Of a stretch of 64,000 bases of DNA, positions 8,948 to 19,800 are shown one piece after another. Source of the DNA: Candidatus Ornithobacterium hominis (GTDB taxonomy: Bacteria > Bacteroidota > Bacteroidia > Flavobacteriales > Weeksellaceae). Position 1 is the first letter of the stretch, and each line of letters opens with the position of its first letter. The position numbers and the translations under genes were made by a program. Location of the stretch: contig NZ_OX579588.1 in assembly GCF_951229915.1 (NCBI RefSeq), forward strand, positions 1,054,001 through 1,118,000, written 5' to 3'. The notes beneath the pieces were generated by a model. The model was given only the letters and a program-made list of their open reading frames with translations. It ran no database searches and had not been told where the DNA came from.

Positions 8948-9903
8948 AATTCCTATTTTGTAGAGACTAATATAAGGAGATTTCCTCTTTTTGATAGTTG
9001 TTTATAAGTAAAATTTTCCAAAAAATAGTAATTTTTGGATTTAAGAAAAGACACTAAAATTTAGGAATTTCGGGCAAATATACGATAAATAAATGGATTA
9101 TTCTCTTTTTTAAACGCAGAAAAAAGGGTGTAAAAACAAAATACAATTCATGTTGAATGTATATTATTGATAATCAATTCATTGAAAGCTAAAATAGGTA
9201 GAACTTCCAATTAAGGACTATTTTAAAAAAAGATTTCATGTCAAAATGTACATTATTCCTTTGATCGAGTAAAATAGTAACCTTCTACGAATAAGACTCA
9301 ATACATTAAGCATTATATCACTTGTATTCAGTTAGATGCTACTCATACACGTTGTTGAGGGAAAAGAAGAATCTGCAGGTTATAAAGAAAGATAATAATA
9401 TTTTTTTGGGCATAAATATAGAAAAGCTGTAGTTGTAAAAACACTATTGAAGATTCTAAACCTACACAATCAAGTACATTCACTGATTAAATAGTATTAT
9501 AACTAAGTTTCAATATTTTTTAACTTTCCTTAGTTGAACATCAAAACAACTTTTAGCAAATCTTAAACGATTTTAAATATAGGGCAAAACTACAAAAGTT
9601 TTTTACTCTCACAAAGGCTTAGACAAGTTTTTTATTTTTTGTAGTAATTCTACTACATAGATAGGTAGTACATTGACATATTACCAGCCCCACACAAACG
9701 TGCGTTGCAAAGGTAATTTTTTTGGTTATATTGTCAAGATGTTGTACCTTTGCACTTAGAAGTTATTGAGAAAATAGGTATAATCAAATGAAATAAGAAC
9801 TATTACTAAATCATTACCTAATCTTCTTGTAATTCCTGTATATTCTTTATTTTGAAAGAATTACAAAAGTAGTTTCAATTTTTTTTTAAAGCCTTAAAAA
9901 ATT
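8948..9903. other. Gene-free intergenic region beside the defence island
   Basis: 956 bp, very AT-rich, with no convincing coding frame on either strand. It contains the divergent promoter pair at 9706-9754 and one copy of the AAG(G/C)CTT dyad at its right end (9889), next to the M15 peptidase stop. The leftward promoter could feed the restriction operon through a long leader. The rightward one points at no plus-strand gene. Confidence 0.6.
9706..9754. promoter_or_regulatory. Divergent promoter boxes (perfect inverted repeat)
   Basis: TGCAAAGGTA at 9706-9715 and TACCTTTGCA at 9745-9754 are exact reverse complements 29 bp apart. Each contains the Bacteroidetes -7 consensus TAnnTTTG and they point outward. 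The rightward box has TTTG 20 bp upstream (9721-9724). The leftward box has TTG about 19 bp upstream on its own strand. The consensus is established for the Bacteroidetes housekeeping sigma factor; promoter activity here is inferred. Confidence 0.55.
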
Positions 9904-10632
9904 TTAGGGCAACAATTCTGGGTTAATGTCTAGAATATTTTCTTTATAATATTTCTCTAAAAATGCTGAAGTAAAATACTGACTCCCTTCTATATCTAAA
10001 CTCCTCATGATTTCAGGGAAATTTAATTGCTTATATCGGGTTAGCATATTGCAACTCTGCGGGCGATAAGAGAAATGCCAAGGTTCATACTTAAAGCCTT
10101 TTCGTTTAGGCACATTGGTATAGACTTCATAAAACCCAAAGCCTTCGGCCTTTTCATCCAGCCATTTTTTTAAATCCGCATACACTCCTTTGCCTGTAAA
10201 ATGTTCTGCACTAAGGGGATTCTCAGGGGTAGTTTTGCTTAAATCTATCACGTCTACTTCAGTTGCCCAATGATGCCGAGAGGTGCCAGGAATAGTAGAA
10301 TATTCTACAATTTTTAAGATGGATTCCTTTGGGCTGAGACCTTGTTGTGTGAATTTCTTATATTTATTATTCCAAATTCTCTTCTGATGCTCAAAAGAAC
10401 GATAACTGCTGACGGCAAAAATACGAAATCCTTCTTTTTTTGCTTCCTTAGCTAATTTATCAAACGAGGCAGACGCTTCCTTTAGCAATTGATATGATTG
10501 ACCATACAATTGACGTTTCGATTTCCCCAACAAATCATTTTGAGTGATTTCATATCCAAATTTTGGGAAGTTAGGGACTAAAATTGCTCCTAAAGCTAAA
10601 CTGTTGATTTTTATGAATTTTCTTCTTCTCAT
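9904..10632 (-). CDS. D-alanyl-D-alanine carboxypeptidase, M15 (VanY) family
   Basis: 242 residues. A zinc peptidase of the VanY/DdcY type that trims the terminal D-Ala of peptidoglycan stem peptides outside the cytoplasm. Seen: SSYRS near residue 95, SRHHWATEVDV (zinc ligands H and D) near 138-148, and EPWHFSY (catalytic Glu and third zinc ligand) near 200. The N-terminus MRRRKFIKINSLALGAIL looks like an export signal with an Arg-rich start, possibly Tat-like. The gene stands alone on the minus strand, separated by 149 bp from pepT. A dyad copy overlaps the region just after its stop. Confidence 0.9.
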   Translation of the reverse strand: MRRRKFIKINSLALGAILVPNFPKFGYEITQNDLLGKSKRQLYGQSYQLLKEASASFDKLAKEAKKEGFRIFAVSSYRSFEHQKRIWNNKYKKFTQQGLSPKESILKIVEYSTIPGTSRHHWATEVDVIDLSKTTPENPLSAEHFTGKGVYADLKKWLDEKAEGFGFYEVYTNVPKRKGFKYEPWHFSYRPQSCNMLTRYKQLNFPEIMRSLDIEGSQYFTSAFLEKYYKENILDINPELLP

Positions 10633-10781
10633 TTAAACCTTTTATTTGATTAAAATCTAGTTTTTTCCTCCTTTATTTTTTCATTCATTCTTTTCATAAA
10701 AAAATTAAACAAATCAAAAGTAAGAGAAAATAATTGGGAATAGAAATTCCACTTAAAATCAAATAAATATTTATTTTTTTC

Positions 10782-12026
10782 TTAAAATTTACTACCTGCC
10801 AATTTAGCAATTTCAATGATGACCTTTGTCGCAGATTCCATGGCTTCCAAAGTCACATATTCATAGCGGCTGTGGAAATTTTGCCCACCAGCAAAAATAT
10901 TGGGGCATGGTAAACCTTTGTAAGAAAGCTGAGCGCCATCCGTTCCACCGCGTATCGGTTTAATGAGCGGTTTTATGTCTAAATTATTCATTGCCTCTTC
11001 AGCTAAATCAATAATATGCATTTTATCCTCTAAATGTTTACGCATGTTAAAATATTGATTTTCAATAATTACTGATATTCTATCTCTACCTAAACTTTGA
11101 TTTAATTTATCAGCAATATCTTTCAGTTGATTTTTTCTTTTTTCAAATTTTTCTTCGTCATGATCTCTGATTATCATTTCAATTTCCACATGATCTACAT
11201 CGCCTTGAATATTCGTCACATGAAAAAAGCCTTCTCTGCCTTCAGTTGCTTCAGGCACCTCATTTTCAGGCAAAAGATTTAAAAACTGACGACTCAAATG
11301 AATTGCATTCACCATTTTCCCTTTCGCATAGCCTGGGTGTACTACCTTTCCTTGGATTTTAATTGTAGCACCAGCAGCATTAAAGTTTTCGTACTCTAAT
11401 TCACCAACACTACTCCCATCCATTGTGTAGGCCCAATCTGCATCAAATTTTTCTACATCAAATAAATGTGCTCCTTTCCCGACTTCCTCATCTGGTGTAA
11501 ACCCTACAGCAATACGCGGTCTTGGAATCTCTGGGTGATTGATTAGGTATTCTACCGCCGTCACAATTTCGGCTAAACCAGCTTTATCATCTGCACCGAG
11601 AAGTGTTTTACCGTTTGTGGTAATCAGTGTTTGCCCTCTGAAATTCTCCAGTTCTGGGAATTCTTTAACTTCTAAAACGATATTCTCTTCTGAATTCAAT
11701 ACCACATCTTCCCCGTTATAATCTTCCCAAATTTGCGGCTGCACGTCTTTTCCTGAGAAATCGGGCGAGGTATCAAAATGTGAAATGAAACCAATCGTAG
11801 GTAATTCTTTATCTTGATTGCTAGGCAAATAGCCCATCACATAGGCGTGCTGATCAATGCTTACATTTTCCAATCCCATCTCTTCTAATTCTTCTTTTAG
11901 CATTTTAGCTAAATCCCATTGCTGTGGCGTTGACGGTATCTCATCTACACCAGGTTTACTCTCGGTATAAACTTTAGCGTATTTAGTAAATCTATTCAGT
12001 AATTTCTCACTCCAAATTCGTTCCAT
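10782..12026 (-). CDS. pepT: Tripeptide aminopeptidase PepT
   Basis: 414 residues, the usual PepT length. An M20B zinc exopeptidase that removes the N-terminal residue from tripeptides in the cytoplasm. Seen: SHFDTSPDFSGKDV (first metal His and Asp), GKTLLGADDKAGLAEI (bridging Asp), FTPDEEVGKGAH (catalytic Glu pair), GGTDGAQLSYKGLPCPN and the C-terminal HSRYEYV zinc ligand region. All expected metal ligands are present, so it should be active. It is divergent from the HMG-CoA lyase gene with 49 bp between the chosen starts, so the promoters must lie back to back. Confidence 0.95.
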   Translation of the reverse strand: MERIWSEKLLNRFTKYAKVYTESKPGVDEIPSTPQQWDLAKMLKEELEEMGLENVSIDQHAYVMGYLPSNQDKELPTIGFISHFDTSPDFSGKDVQPQIWEDYNGEDVVLNSEENIVLEVKEFPELENFRGQTLITTNGKTLLGADDKAGLAEIVTAVEYLINHPEIPRPRIAVGFTPDEEVGKGAHLFDVEKFDADWAYTMDGSSVGELEYENFNAAGATIKIQGKVVHPGYAKGKMVNAIHLSRQFLNLLPENEVPEATEGREGFFHVTNIQGDVDHVEIEMIIRDHDEEKFEKRKNQLKDIADKLNQSLGRDRISVIIENQYFNMRKHLEDKMHIIDLAEEAMNNLDIKPLIKPIRGGTDGAQLSYKGLPCPNIFAGGQNFHSRYEYVTLEAMESATKVIIEIAKLAGSKF

Positions 12027-12075
12027 AAAAATAAATTTTGGTAAATATATTAATTATAATTTATCTTTAGTGCAA

Positions 12076-12966
12076 ATGAATAAGGATAAGCAAAGACTTT
12101 ATATCAGCAATTGCCCGCGTGACGCCATGCAAGGCATCAAAAGCTTTATAAAAACGCCTCAAAAAATTGAATACCTCCAGAGCTTGCTCGGTGTTAATTT
12201 TGAGTTACTAGATTGTGGTAGTTTTGTATCACCACGCATTATTCCTCAGATGGCTGATACGGCACAGGTTTTGGCAGCTTTAGATAAATCAAAATCCAAT
12301 ACAAAAATTTCTGTAATTATAGCCAATCACCGTGGTGCAGAACTCGCTCTACAACAAAAAAATGTAGATTTTTTAGGCTTTCCTTTCTCTATTTCAGAAA
12401 CCTTTCAGCAAAAAAACACCAACGCTACACGCCTGGAAGGGCTAGAACGCATTGAAATCATTCAAGATATGCTGCGCGGTAGCGGTAAAAATTTATTGGT
12501 TTACCTCTCGATGGCTTTCGGCAATAGATATGGCGAAGATTGGTCTTTAGATTTATTGTTAAATTTCGTAGAAAAAATAGTTGAGCGAGGAGTTTATCGG
12601 TTTAATGTATCTGACACTGTGGGTGTTGCAACACCACATCAGATTCAACAAGTTTTTTTAAGCCTTAAAAAAAATTTCCCAAAAGTGCATTTTGGGGCTC
12701 ATTTACATACTATCTATAATCAATGGTACGAAAAAATTGATGCAGCCTACCAAGGCGGGTGCACTCATTTTGACGGTGCAATTCATGGTTTTGGTGGCTG
12801 CCCAATGGCCGATTCGCTCCTGATAGGGAACATGCCAACGGAGAAGCTCATCAACTATGCTCAGTTGCATCAACTAAATCATGAGTTAAATTTAGCTGCC
12901 TTTGAAGGAGCTTTTAATAATGCCTTAACATTATTTCGGGGCCAAAGCTTTGCAAAATGGAGATAG
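12076..12966 (+). CDS. Hydroxymethylglutaryl-CoA lyase family protein
   Basis: 296 residues from the ATG at 12076. A GTG six bases upstream is possible, but it sits only a few bases behind a TATCTTTA promoter-like box, so I reject it. HMGL-like TIM barrel: NCPRDAMQG near the start carries the metal and substrate RD motif, and SDTVGVATP, HFGAHLHT (metal His pair) and DGAIHGFGGCPMA (active-site Cys loop) follow. It would split HMG-CoA to acetoacetate and acetyl-CoA in leucine breakdown. No other leucine-catabolism gene is adjacent. A dyad copy at 12660 is embedded and reads as FLSLKK. Confidence 0.9.
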   Translation: MNKDKQRLYISNCPRDAMQGIKSFIKTPQKIEYLQSLLGVNFELLDCGSFVSPRIIPQMADTAQVLAALDKSKSNTKISVIIANHRGAELALQQKNVDFLGFPFSISETFQQKNTNATRLEGLERIEIIQDMLRGSGKNLLVYLSMAFGNRYGEDWSLDLLLNFVEKIVERGVYRFNVSDTVGVATPHQIQQVFLSLKKNFPKVHFGAHLHTIYNQWYEKIDAAYQGGCTHFDGAIHGFGGCPMADSLLIGNMPTEKLINYAQLHQLNHELNLAAFEGAFNNALTLFRGQSFAKWR

Positions 12967-13011
12967 TATCTTTATTTTCGCCTTCCCAACCCTTTATACA
13001 TGAAATAATAG

Positions 13012-14220
13012 ATGAAAAGATTTTTTTTAAGCCTTATTTTTTTTAGCCTATTTTTTCAGGCAAAAGCACAAGAAAGCATTGTAGTGAATGGCGAAAAATA
13101 TGCCCTCGTTAACTTTAAGAAAGATTTTGCCAAAAACATTGAAGTTGAGGGTTATGATAAGGCTTTAAAAAATTATACCGAATATCTTCTAATGCTGCAA
13201 CGTGGCAAAAAACTTCAAGTTGATACGACACACTATTATCAAAATCTATTGAATCAAAAAAAAGAAGAAATTCAACGGATTTTTCTTGATAAAATCGTTC
13301 AAAATTATTTGAAAAAAAATGAAATTCCTGTAGAACATGAATTAGCCCCAAGCGAGAAAATTAAAATCTTGACTGCTTTTGTGATTGAGGAAAAAGAAAA
13401 AGAGATTCAGACCGATTCTGCCGCTTTAAAACAAGTCATTGAAGCGGCGGGCGAAAACTTCTTGATTGATGAAAATCCTTTAAAATTCAATGAAAATCAG
13501 TGGATTTACAAAACAGCTACGGGAAGTTTTACACAACAAGATTTGGTGAAACATTTGAACTTCGCTCAGCAAAAAATTGAAGAGAATTTAAAGCTTTCTG
13601 AACTCATCAACTCGGGACTGAATTCACTGCGAAATCAGTTTTTAATCAATGATTACCAAGAACATTTTGAGTTTTATCAACCAAAATTCAAGGAAGAGGT
13701 AGATCTGCTGAAAAAAACAATCATCATCAATTATTTGCTAGAAAATGAAGTTTATCAAAAATACAGTGGCGATGAACTAAACCAAAAATTACAGATTTTT
13801 TTGAACAAAAATAAAGCTACTTACACTTGGCCGGTACGCTATGAGGTGGAGATTTATCGTTACTACCAGCCCGAATTAAAGGATAAAATTTTAAAAGCCT
13901 TAAAAAATAATTGGAATTCAGATAAAATTCAAAAAAAATGGAATACAGCTGGCAGTGATGTTGCATTGGTTGTGAACCAAGGTAAATTCCCGATTTATCA
14001 TGAGGTTTTAGGGAAAAATTTTAAGCCTTCAGAAAAAATTCAAGAAGGAACTTTCAGAAATACACCGACGTGGATTCGCCTCATCAAGCAATGGCCACCA
14101 GCTCCCATGACTGTGAATGAGGCGGGGAATGTTTTGAAAGAAGATTTTTACAATCATCTGCTGAATGAGTTTTATTCTAACTTGTGGGAAAACGCTGAAA
14201 TAAAGATATTCGATGAATAA
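13012..14220 (+). CDS. Exported SurA-like periplasmic protein, no recognisable parvulin domain
   Basis: 402 residues with a clear signal peptide (MKRFFLSLIFFSLFFQAKA). The rest is Lys/Glu-rich and helical. It is the first of three overlapping genes, the third being surA. In flavobacteria the first gene of this triad usually encodes a larger parvulin-type prolyl isomerase; here I cannot find the isomerase domain, only chaperone-like helices. A role in outer-membrane protein folding is inferred from context. The stop overlaps the next start by 8 bp, so translation is probably coupled. Three dyad copies lie within it (13029, 13159, 13895) and a weaker one at 14023. Confidence 0.7.
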   Translation: MKRFFLSLIFFSLFFQAKAQESIVVNGEKYALVNFKKDFAKNIEVEGYDKALKNYTEYLLMLQRGKKLQVDTTHYYQNLLNQKKEEIQRIFLDKIVQNYLKKNEIPVEHELAPSEKIKILTAFVIEEKEKEIQTDSAALKQVIEAAGENFLIDENPLKFNENQWIYKTATGSFTQQDLVKHLNFAQQKIEENLKLSELINSGLNSLRNQFLINDYQEHFEFYQPKFKEEVDLLKKTIIINYLLENEVYQKYSGDELNQKLQIFLNKNKATYTWPVRYEVEIYRYYQPELKDKILKALKNNWNSDKIQKKWNTAGSDVALVVNQGKFPIYHEVLGKNFKPSEKIQEGTFRNTPTWIRLIKQWPPAPMTVNEAGNVLKEDFYNHLLNEFYSNLWENAEIKIFDE

Positions 14221-15049
14221 AATTATAACTATTTGTTTTCTTTTCTCTTTTATCTTTTTTTCTTGCAAAGAAGAGAATGATAAAAATATTATCGCCAGCT
14301 ACAAAGATGAGCAATTAACTAGCAGTGAGATTAAAGCGATGCTGCCCAATGGGCTGAGCCCTGAGGATAGTACCAAATTAGTGAAAGAATTCATTGAAAA
14401 TTGGGCTATAAATAAAATTATTTTAGAAACTAGCCGTGAAGAATTAGATAAAAATGTTTTACTGGAAATAGAACAAAAAGTTGAGAATTACAAAAATGAT
14501 TTGCTGGTAGATGAGATTGAATTACAATGGCTGGCACAGGATAGCGTGATGAATCCGAGTGAAAAAGAATTACTTGATTATTACGAAAAAAATAAAGCTA
14601 ATTTTTTAGCAGAAGATGATTTCGTAGAATTTCGTTTTGCGGAAGTTCCTTCTTCCAAAGCTTACATCACGCGGAAGTTGATGCAAGAAAACACGCCAAA
14701 AGCTCAAATAAAGCTAGATACACTGGTGAAAAATAATTTGTATAAAGCTGAGATTAAACCCGAGCAATGGCTGAAATTTAATCAATTGGTGCAGCTAACG
14801 CCTTTACCAGATAATGCTCCAAAAGCTATTTATTTAAAAAAGCAAATTTTTAACCTTCCTCATCAGGGTAATTATTTTCTGCTCCAAATTACTAATTTTG
14901 CTAGAAAAGGAGAGCCGAAACCTTTTGTTTTAGTAAAAAATCAGATTCAAAGCATGCTAATCAACAAAAGAAAATTAAATTTGCTAACTGATAAAAAAAA
15001 TAAACTTTACGAAAAAGCCTTATATAATGACGAAATTAAAATTAAATAA
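14213..15049 (+). CDS. Lipoprotein of the SurA triad
   Basis: 278 residues. Residues 1-17 form a lipoprotein signal, with Cys at FFSCKEEN (about residue 18) for lipid attachment. The body resembles the N-terminal chaperone half of PpiC/SurA proteins (long helices, an INKIILETSREELD segment), again without a recognisable parvulin core. It probably works in the periplasm with the two neighbouring products on outer-membrane protein traffic. It overlaps the upstream gene by 8 bp and the downstream surA by 23 bp. Confidence 0.7.
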   Translation: MNKIITICFLFSFIFFSCKEENDKNIIASYKDEQLTSSEIKAMLPNGLSPEDSTKLVKEFIENWAINKIILETSREELDKNVLLEIEQKVENYKNDLLVDEIELQWLAQDSVMNPSEKELLDYYEKNKANFLAEDDFVEFRFAEVPSSKAYITRKLMQENTPKAQIKLDTLVKNNLYKAEIKPEQWLKFNQLVQLTPLPDNAPKAIYLKKQIFNLPHQGNYFLLQITNFARKGEPKPFVLVKNQIQSMLINKRKLNLLTDKKNKLYEKALYNDEIKIK

Positions 15050-16379
15050 CTTTTTACTGCTTTTTAGCCTATTGTTTTACAGTGTATTACAAGCTCAAAA
15101 TACAAATTACGGAACAAAAGTGGATGGTGTGAGCGCCGTGATTGGTGATGAAATTGTGATTCAATCTGAAATTGATAGAGATTTTGAGATGGCAAAGCAG
15201 CAGGGAGCTAAAATAGATGACAAATGTTCTTTTATAGAGAATTTTTTAGTTCAAAAATTAATTTTGAGCAAAGCAAAAATTGATACCTTAATTAGCGTTT
15301 CAAACGAGAGAGCTGCCGCCGAAGCTGATGCCCGAATTGCAAATATCCGTTCACGCGGGAGTGATGAGCAAATTTTACAAGCTTATGGTTTTGCCAATAT
15401 GGCCGAATTTAGAAATTATGTGATTGAACTGCAAAAAGAAAATACCTTGGTTGCTGAGAAGCAAAGAAGCATAGTAAAAGATGTTGATGCGTCGCCCAAA
15501 GAAGTGCGTGAGTTTTTTGAACAACACAAAAACGAATTACCCGACCTAGGTGAGCAAATTGAGATTTCTCAAATCATCATTTACCCAGAATTGACAGAGA
15601 ATCATAAGCAGGAAATCAAAGATCGCCTGATCAAAATCAAAAAAGACATTGAAGACGGTGATGATTTCAAGACCAAAGCTTCGCTTTATTCTGACGACCC
15701 AGGTTCTGCTAGCAATGGGGGATTGTATGAAAATGTGAGCAGAGGAAAGTTTGTTCCAGAATTTGATGCTATAGCTTTCAATCTACAAGAAGGTGAAATT
15801 TCTGAACCAGTAGAAACTGAGTTTGGTTTTCACATCATCAAATTAGATAAGCGATTGGGGCAAAACATCAATGTGCGACATATTTTGATAAAACCCGTCT
15901 ATACCCAAGACGAACTAAATACTGCCAAAGATAGTCTCAATGGAATCAAGAAAGAAATTCAGTCGGGTAAAATCACTTTTGAAGAAGCTGCAAGACGCTA
16001 CAGTAAAGATAAATTTACACGATTTAATGGCGGGAAAATCATTAACCCATCAACACAAGAAAGTCGATTTGAGAGAAGTGATTTACCCACAACTCAACTC
16101 TACGCCATCGCTGGGCTCAACAAAGGTGATTTTTCTGATATTTTTGAATTAGAACATGACCGAAAAAAGGCTCTCGGGTTGATACGTATAGACGATATCA
16201 TCCCAGCGCATAAAATTGATATCAAAACCGACTATTCTCGTCTAAGTAATATCACAAAACAGCAATTGCAACAGGAGAAATTATACCAATGGGTGAGAGA
16301 AAAATTACCTGAAACTTACATTAAATTAAATCGAGATTTGATGAACTGTAACTTTGATTTTAACTGGAAAAAACTTTAA
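15027..16379 (+). CDS. surA: Periplasmic chaperone / peptidyl-prolyl isomerase SurA
   Basis: 450 residues. After a signal peptide (about 1-22) comes a SurA N-domain (VDGVSAVIGDEIVIQSEID). The first parvulin domain follows (EISQIIIYPEL, then GGLYENVSRGKFVPEFD and EPVETEFGFHIIKLD, about 175-280), then a second (NVRHILIKP, about 285-390). It escorts unfolded outer-membrane proteins and isomerises prolyl bonds. It is the last gene of the triad and is followed 40 bp later by a strong hairpin. The two-parvulin SurA architecture is complete. Confidence 0.9.
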   Translation: MTKLKLNNFLLLFSLLFYSVLQAQNTNYGTKVDGVSAVIGDEIVIQSEIDRDFEMAKQQGAKIDDKCSFIENFLVQKLILSKAKIDTLISVSNERAAAEADARIANIRSRGSDEQILQAYGFANMAEFRNYVIELQKENTLVAEKQRSIVKDVDASPKEVREFFEQHKNELPDLGEQIEISQIIIYPELTENHKQEIKDRLIKIKKDIEDGDDFKTKASLYSDDPGSASNGGLYENVSRGKFVPEFDAIAFNLQEGEISEPVETEFGFHIIKLDKRLGQNINVRHILIKPVYTQDELNTAKDSLNGIKKEIQSGKITFEEAARRYSKDKFTRFNGGKIINPSTQESRFERSDLPTTQLYAIAGLNKGDFSDIFELEHDRKKALGLIRIDDIIPAHKIDIKTDYSRLSNITKQQLQQEKLYQWVREKLPETYIKLNRDLMNCNFDFNWKKL

Positions 16380-16871
16380 TTTTCTAAGCCTTATAAAATC
16401 TGTTTCTCCCATTGTTGTCTGATAAAAGAGTAGCCTCAAAAGCGACTCTTTTATCAGGCAATAATCAGACTAATTTCACTTTAAATTAGAATTCAAATAA
16501 TTACTCTGTATACTATAAGGTAAAACTATTATAATCTCTAGCAAGCAATCTTTATTTGATGCTTCAATGGTAATACAATTTTTCATTAGGTTTATTAAAG
16601 TATACGATTTGACCTATTTGTGTATTGTTATAAGTTAATCAATATGCTTTTGTGTTTTTAGATTCTTGTTGTACTTACTAACGAAAGAGAAAAACATCTG
16701 GCTAAAAAGGTGTTATGATAAAAAATCAAAAATACCAACTTCACTTCTACTACACATATCGACAAAACATTCTGTTTATCAATTAGTCAAAAACATTTCG
16801 TCGGGAAGCATATTTTTTAAGCCTTTAAAAATTTTATGATATTTAAAACTTATTTTCCATAAAGCAACTTT
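16380..16871. other. Intergenic region between surA and ccsBA
   Basis: Convergent gap of about 490 bp. It holds a dyad copy at 16386, the surA hairpin at 16419-16457 and another dyad copy at 16819 near the ccsBA stop. I see no coding frame or RNA gene in the rest. Confidence 0.5.
16419..16457 (+). terminator. Hairpin downstream of surA
   Basis: Perfect 13-bp stem, CTGATAAAAGAGT against ACTCTTTTATCAG, with a 13-nt loop. No T-run follows on the plus strand, so it may terminate weakly or protect the 3' end of the message. Confidence 0.6.
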
Positions 16872-19800
16872 TTATTGGTTGGATTTGAGATTTTTCCGAT
16901 GAAAATAATAGGATAATAAACTTAAACTTAAGAATAAAACGACTCCAATGGGTACCCACGCTGGGATCGGAATACTGTCTCCCGCTGCATAGGTGTGTAA
17001 ACCTGTCAAGTAATAATTGACTCCAAAATAAGTCATTATCACGCTTGAAATTGACCATAGTGAAACTACATTAAATGCATAGTTTCCTCGCAAACCTGGC
17101 ACTAGCCTCATATGCAACACTATGGCGTAAGTGATGATTGAGATGAATGCCCAAGTTTCTTTGGGATCCCAGCTCCAGTAGCGTCCCCAGCTTTCATTGG
17201 CCCACATTCCTCCTAAAAATGTACCTACTGTCAAGGCAAATAGCCCGATGGTTAGCGACATTTCATTTACTACAGTTAATTCTTTGATGGTGTGTTGAAT
17301 TTTTTTGGAAGGCTTAAAAAAATATAAAATTAAAGAAAAAATAGATAGCATCATTCCTAGTCCAAAAAAGGCATAGCTGGAGGCTATGATTCCTACATGA
17401 ATAATTAGCCAATACGAATTTAATACTGGAGCCAATGGCGTAATTTGAGGGTCTAGAAGTGAGCTACCATGCGCAAATCCCATCATGATAACTGCAACTA
17501 GACAGCCTGCTGCAGGTAACAGGGCGTTCCCGTTGCGGTAGAGCAATCCACCAGCTAATACACTTACCCATGAGATGAAAATAATGGCCTCATAACCGTT
17601 AGTCCAAGGGGCGTGACCTGAAATATACCAACGTAAGCTCAGCCCAATGGCATGGATTAAAAATACCAATAAAGTTATTCCTAAAGTAGCTTTGATGATG
17701 CCGTTTAACCATCGTGGTTTATGTGCTAAAATTTGAATGAATCCTAAAATTAATAGAATAATTCCCAAAAAGGTATAAGCAATCATCACAAAAAAGAATG
17801 GTTCTACTTTGTTATAAAAAACTTCGATATTGACTTTGGTTGCTGGTGGAATTACATTTTCCCCCCATTTTTGTTGATATTCATTTATTTCTTTCAGGCT
17901 TTTATTGGCTTGTTGCCAATCACCTGATTTTTGTGCTTTCCCCAAGCGGTTGAAATAGGTATTAAAGAAAGCTAAGGCCGTTGTGTCTATTTCTAAAGGC
18001 TCTACAGATTTTAGCCAGCTATTCCATGTTTCATTTCTATCATTTTTCACTGGAATCATCTTTAGGTAATAGCCTTTTGCTATATTATCTAATATGCTAA
18101 ATCGTTCTGTCACATTTAGAATTTCTTGTTCAGCTTTGCTTCTCTCCGACTGCTTTTTGCGAAATGCTGTCGAATATTCATCAGCTAATAAGAAAGCTCC
18201 TGTGTTTAAATCCACTAAATTCAATAATGAGGTATGTCCCGTTTTATCAACTTTTAATTTTTTTTGTAAATCTAGACCAATCTTATCCGTTACTCGTATC
18301 AGCGACGCTTTTGCCCACAGCGAAGGGTCTTGTTGCACAGACATAAACCAGCCTACAGCGGGCAGACCAGCGTATTTATCACTTTTGTATATCTTCCGAA
18401 GCAATTCCAAAGCGTGGGTTCCAAGGGGTTTTATCCGCCCTTGGTCATCTTGCACTAGCAGATGTTCTAGCTCATTAATATGCTCAGCGTTAAACTTCAC
18501 CTTTTTCACGACTTCCTCTGCTGGAATAAGCGTTTCCGTTTCTGTGGAGAAAGGAGTTGCCATTTCTATTGAATCCGTTTTGGGGTGCTGATGCGTATGT
18601 GGCACACTATCTTGTGCCCAGCTTTGTATGGTTGCTAAAACTAAAATGAGTACAAGGAATCTTTTTTGGCCTAATTGTTTTAATTGTTGGTGTAAAGAGT
18701 AGAAACGTGTCCCCTTCCAAAACAGAGTGAAAAACATAGAAATAAATAGTAAAATATACCCGATGTATGTTAACATCGTTCCAGGGCGATCTTGGTTTAC
18801 ACTCAGGCGTGTCCCCATTTGGTCTGGGTCGTAGCTGGATTGAAAAAATCGGTAACCGCCATGGTCTAAAACATTGTTCATATAAATACGGTAATCTTCT
18901 TCTTTTCCGTTATCAATAACTGTGATTTCACTTGCATACGATGCTGGATTTCCTGAGCCAGGATAAGTTTCCATCTCAAAATCTCTTAATTTCATGCCAA
19001 AAGGCGTTTTGATAATTTTAGAACCAAAACCAAGTGAAACTTGCAAACCATTGATATTCTTTCTTATACTATAGCCCGTGCTACCCACGCTACCACGCAC
19101 CAAGAGAGTGTCTTTCACACTGCCGTCATCGTATTCCACAAATATTGCATTAGCATTATTCTGATCTTGTGGGTTATTTTTATCGCCATGAATGTAATCA
19201 ACTTTAGCTAAAAAAACCTCTCGAGGTAAAACAAAATTTGCTGGGCCAATTTGGTAAAGTGATTTTAAATTTAAGTCTTGTACAGAATCCACATAAATCA
19301 TCTGTTGCGTCTGCAGCAAAGCTAATGAATCTGTCACTTGCCCGATTTGTTGCCCTGCCATTTTGATGCTTTGCCCCTCCAGCGGAGAATTTATCTTTAG
19401 CCCTTCAGGAGTTTGAGCAATCTGAATGCTCCCAGGAATTGGGTTATCAAAACTAAACATTGCACCAGCTATTTCTTTGATTTCCCCCGCTTGAATGTAA
19501 TTGCTTACCCTTCCGCTCTGCCCTATGCTCACGATTTCCAGAGTCGGCTTACCACTTCCTTCCAAAATGGTATCTTTTGCTAATTCAATAAAATCTAAAG
19601 CCTTCAGAGAAATCACTTTATCTTTAAACTGATATTTTTTTTCAAACTGTCTTTTAAAAGGAAAAGAAGCTTCCTTTCGGTCAAAATAAGTCATTTGATA
19701 AGGGGTCTCGTACACCAAATTTTGTGTATCGTCAAAAAGACTCATCTTCATATAAGTCTGGCTACTAATGATTTCTGTAGAAGTTTCACCCTCGCGGATG

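Noticed and set aside
18094..18591. 165-codon plus-strand frame
   Set aside because: It is antisense to the CcsB half of ccsBA, with no family pattern and Cys/Ser-rich translation.
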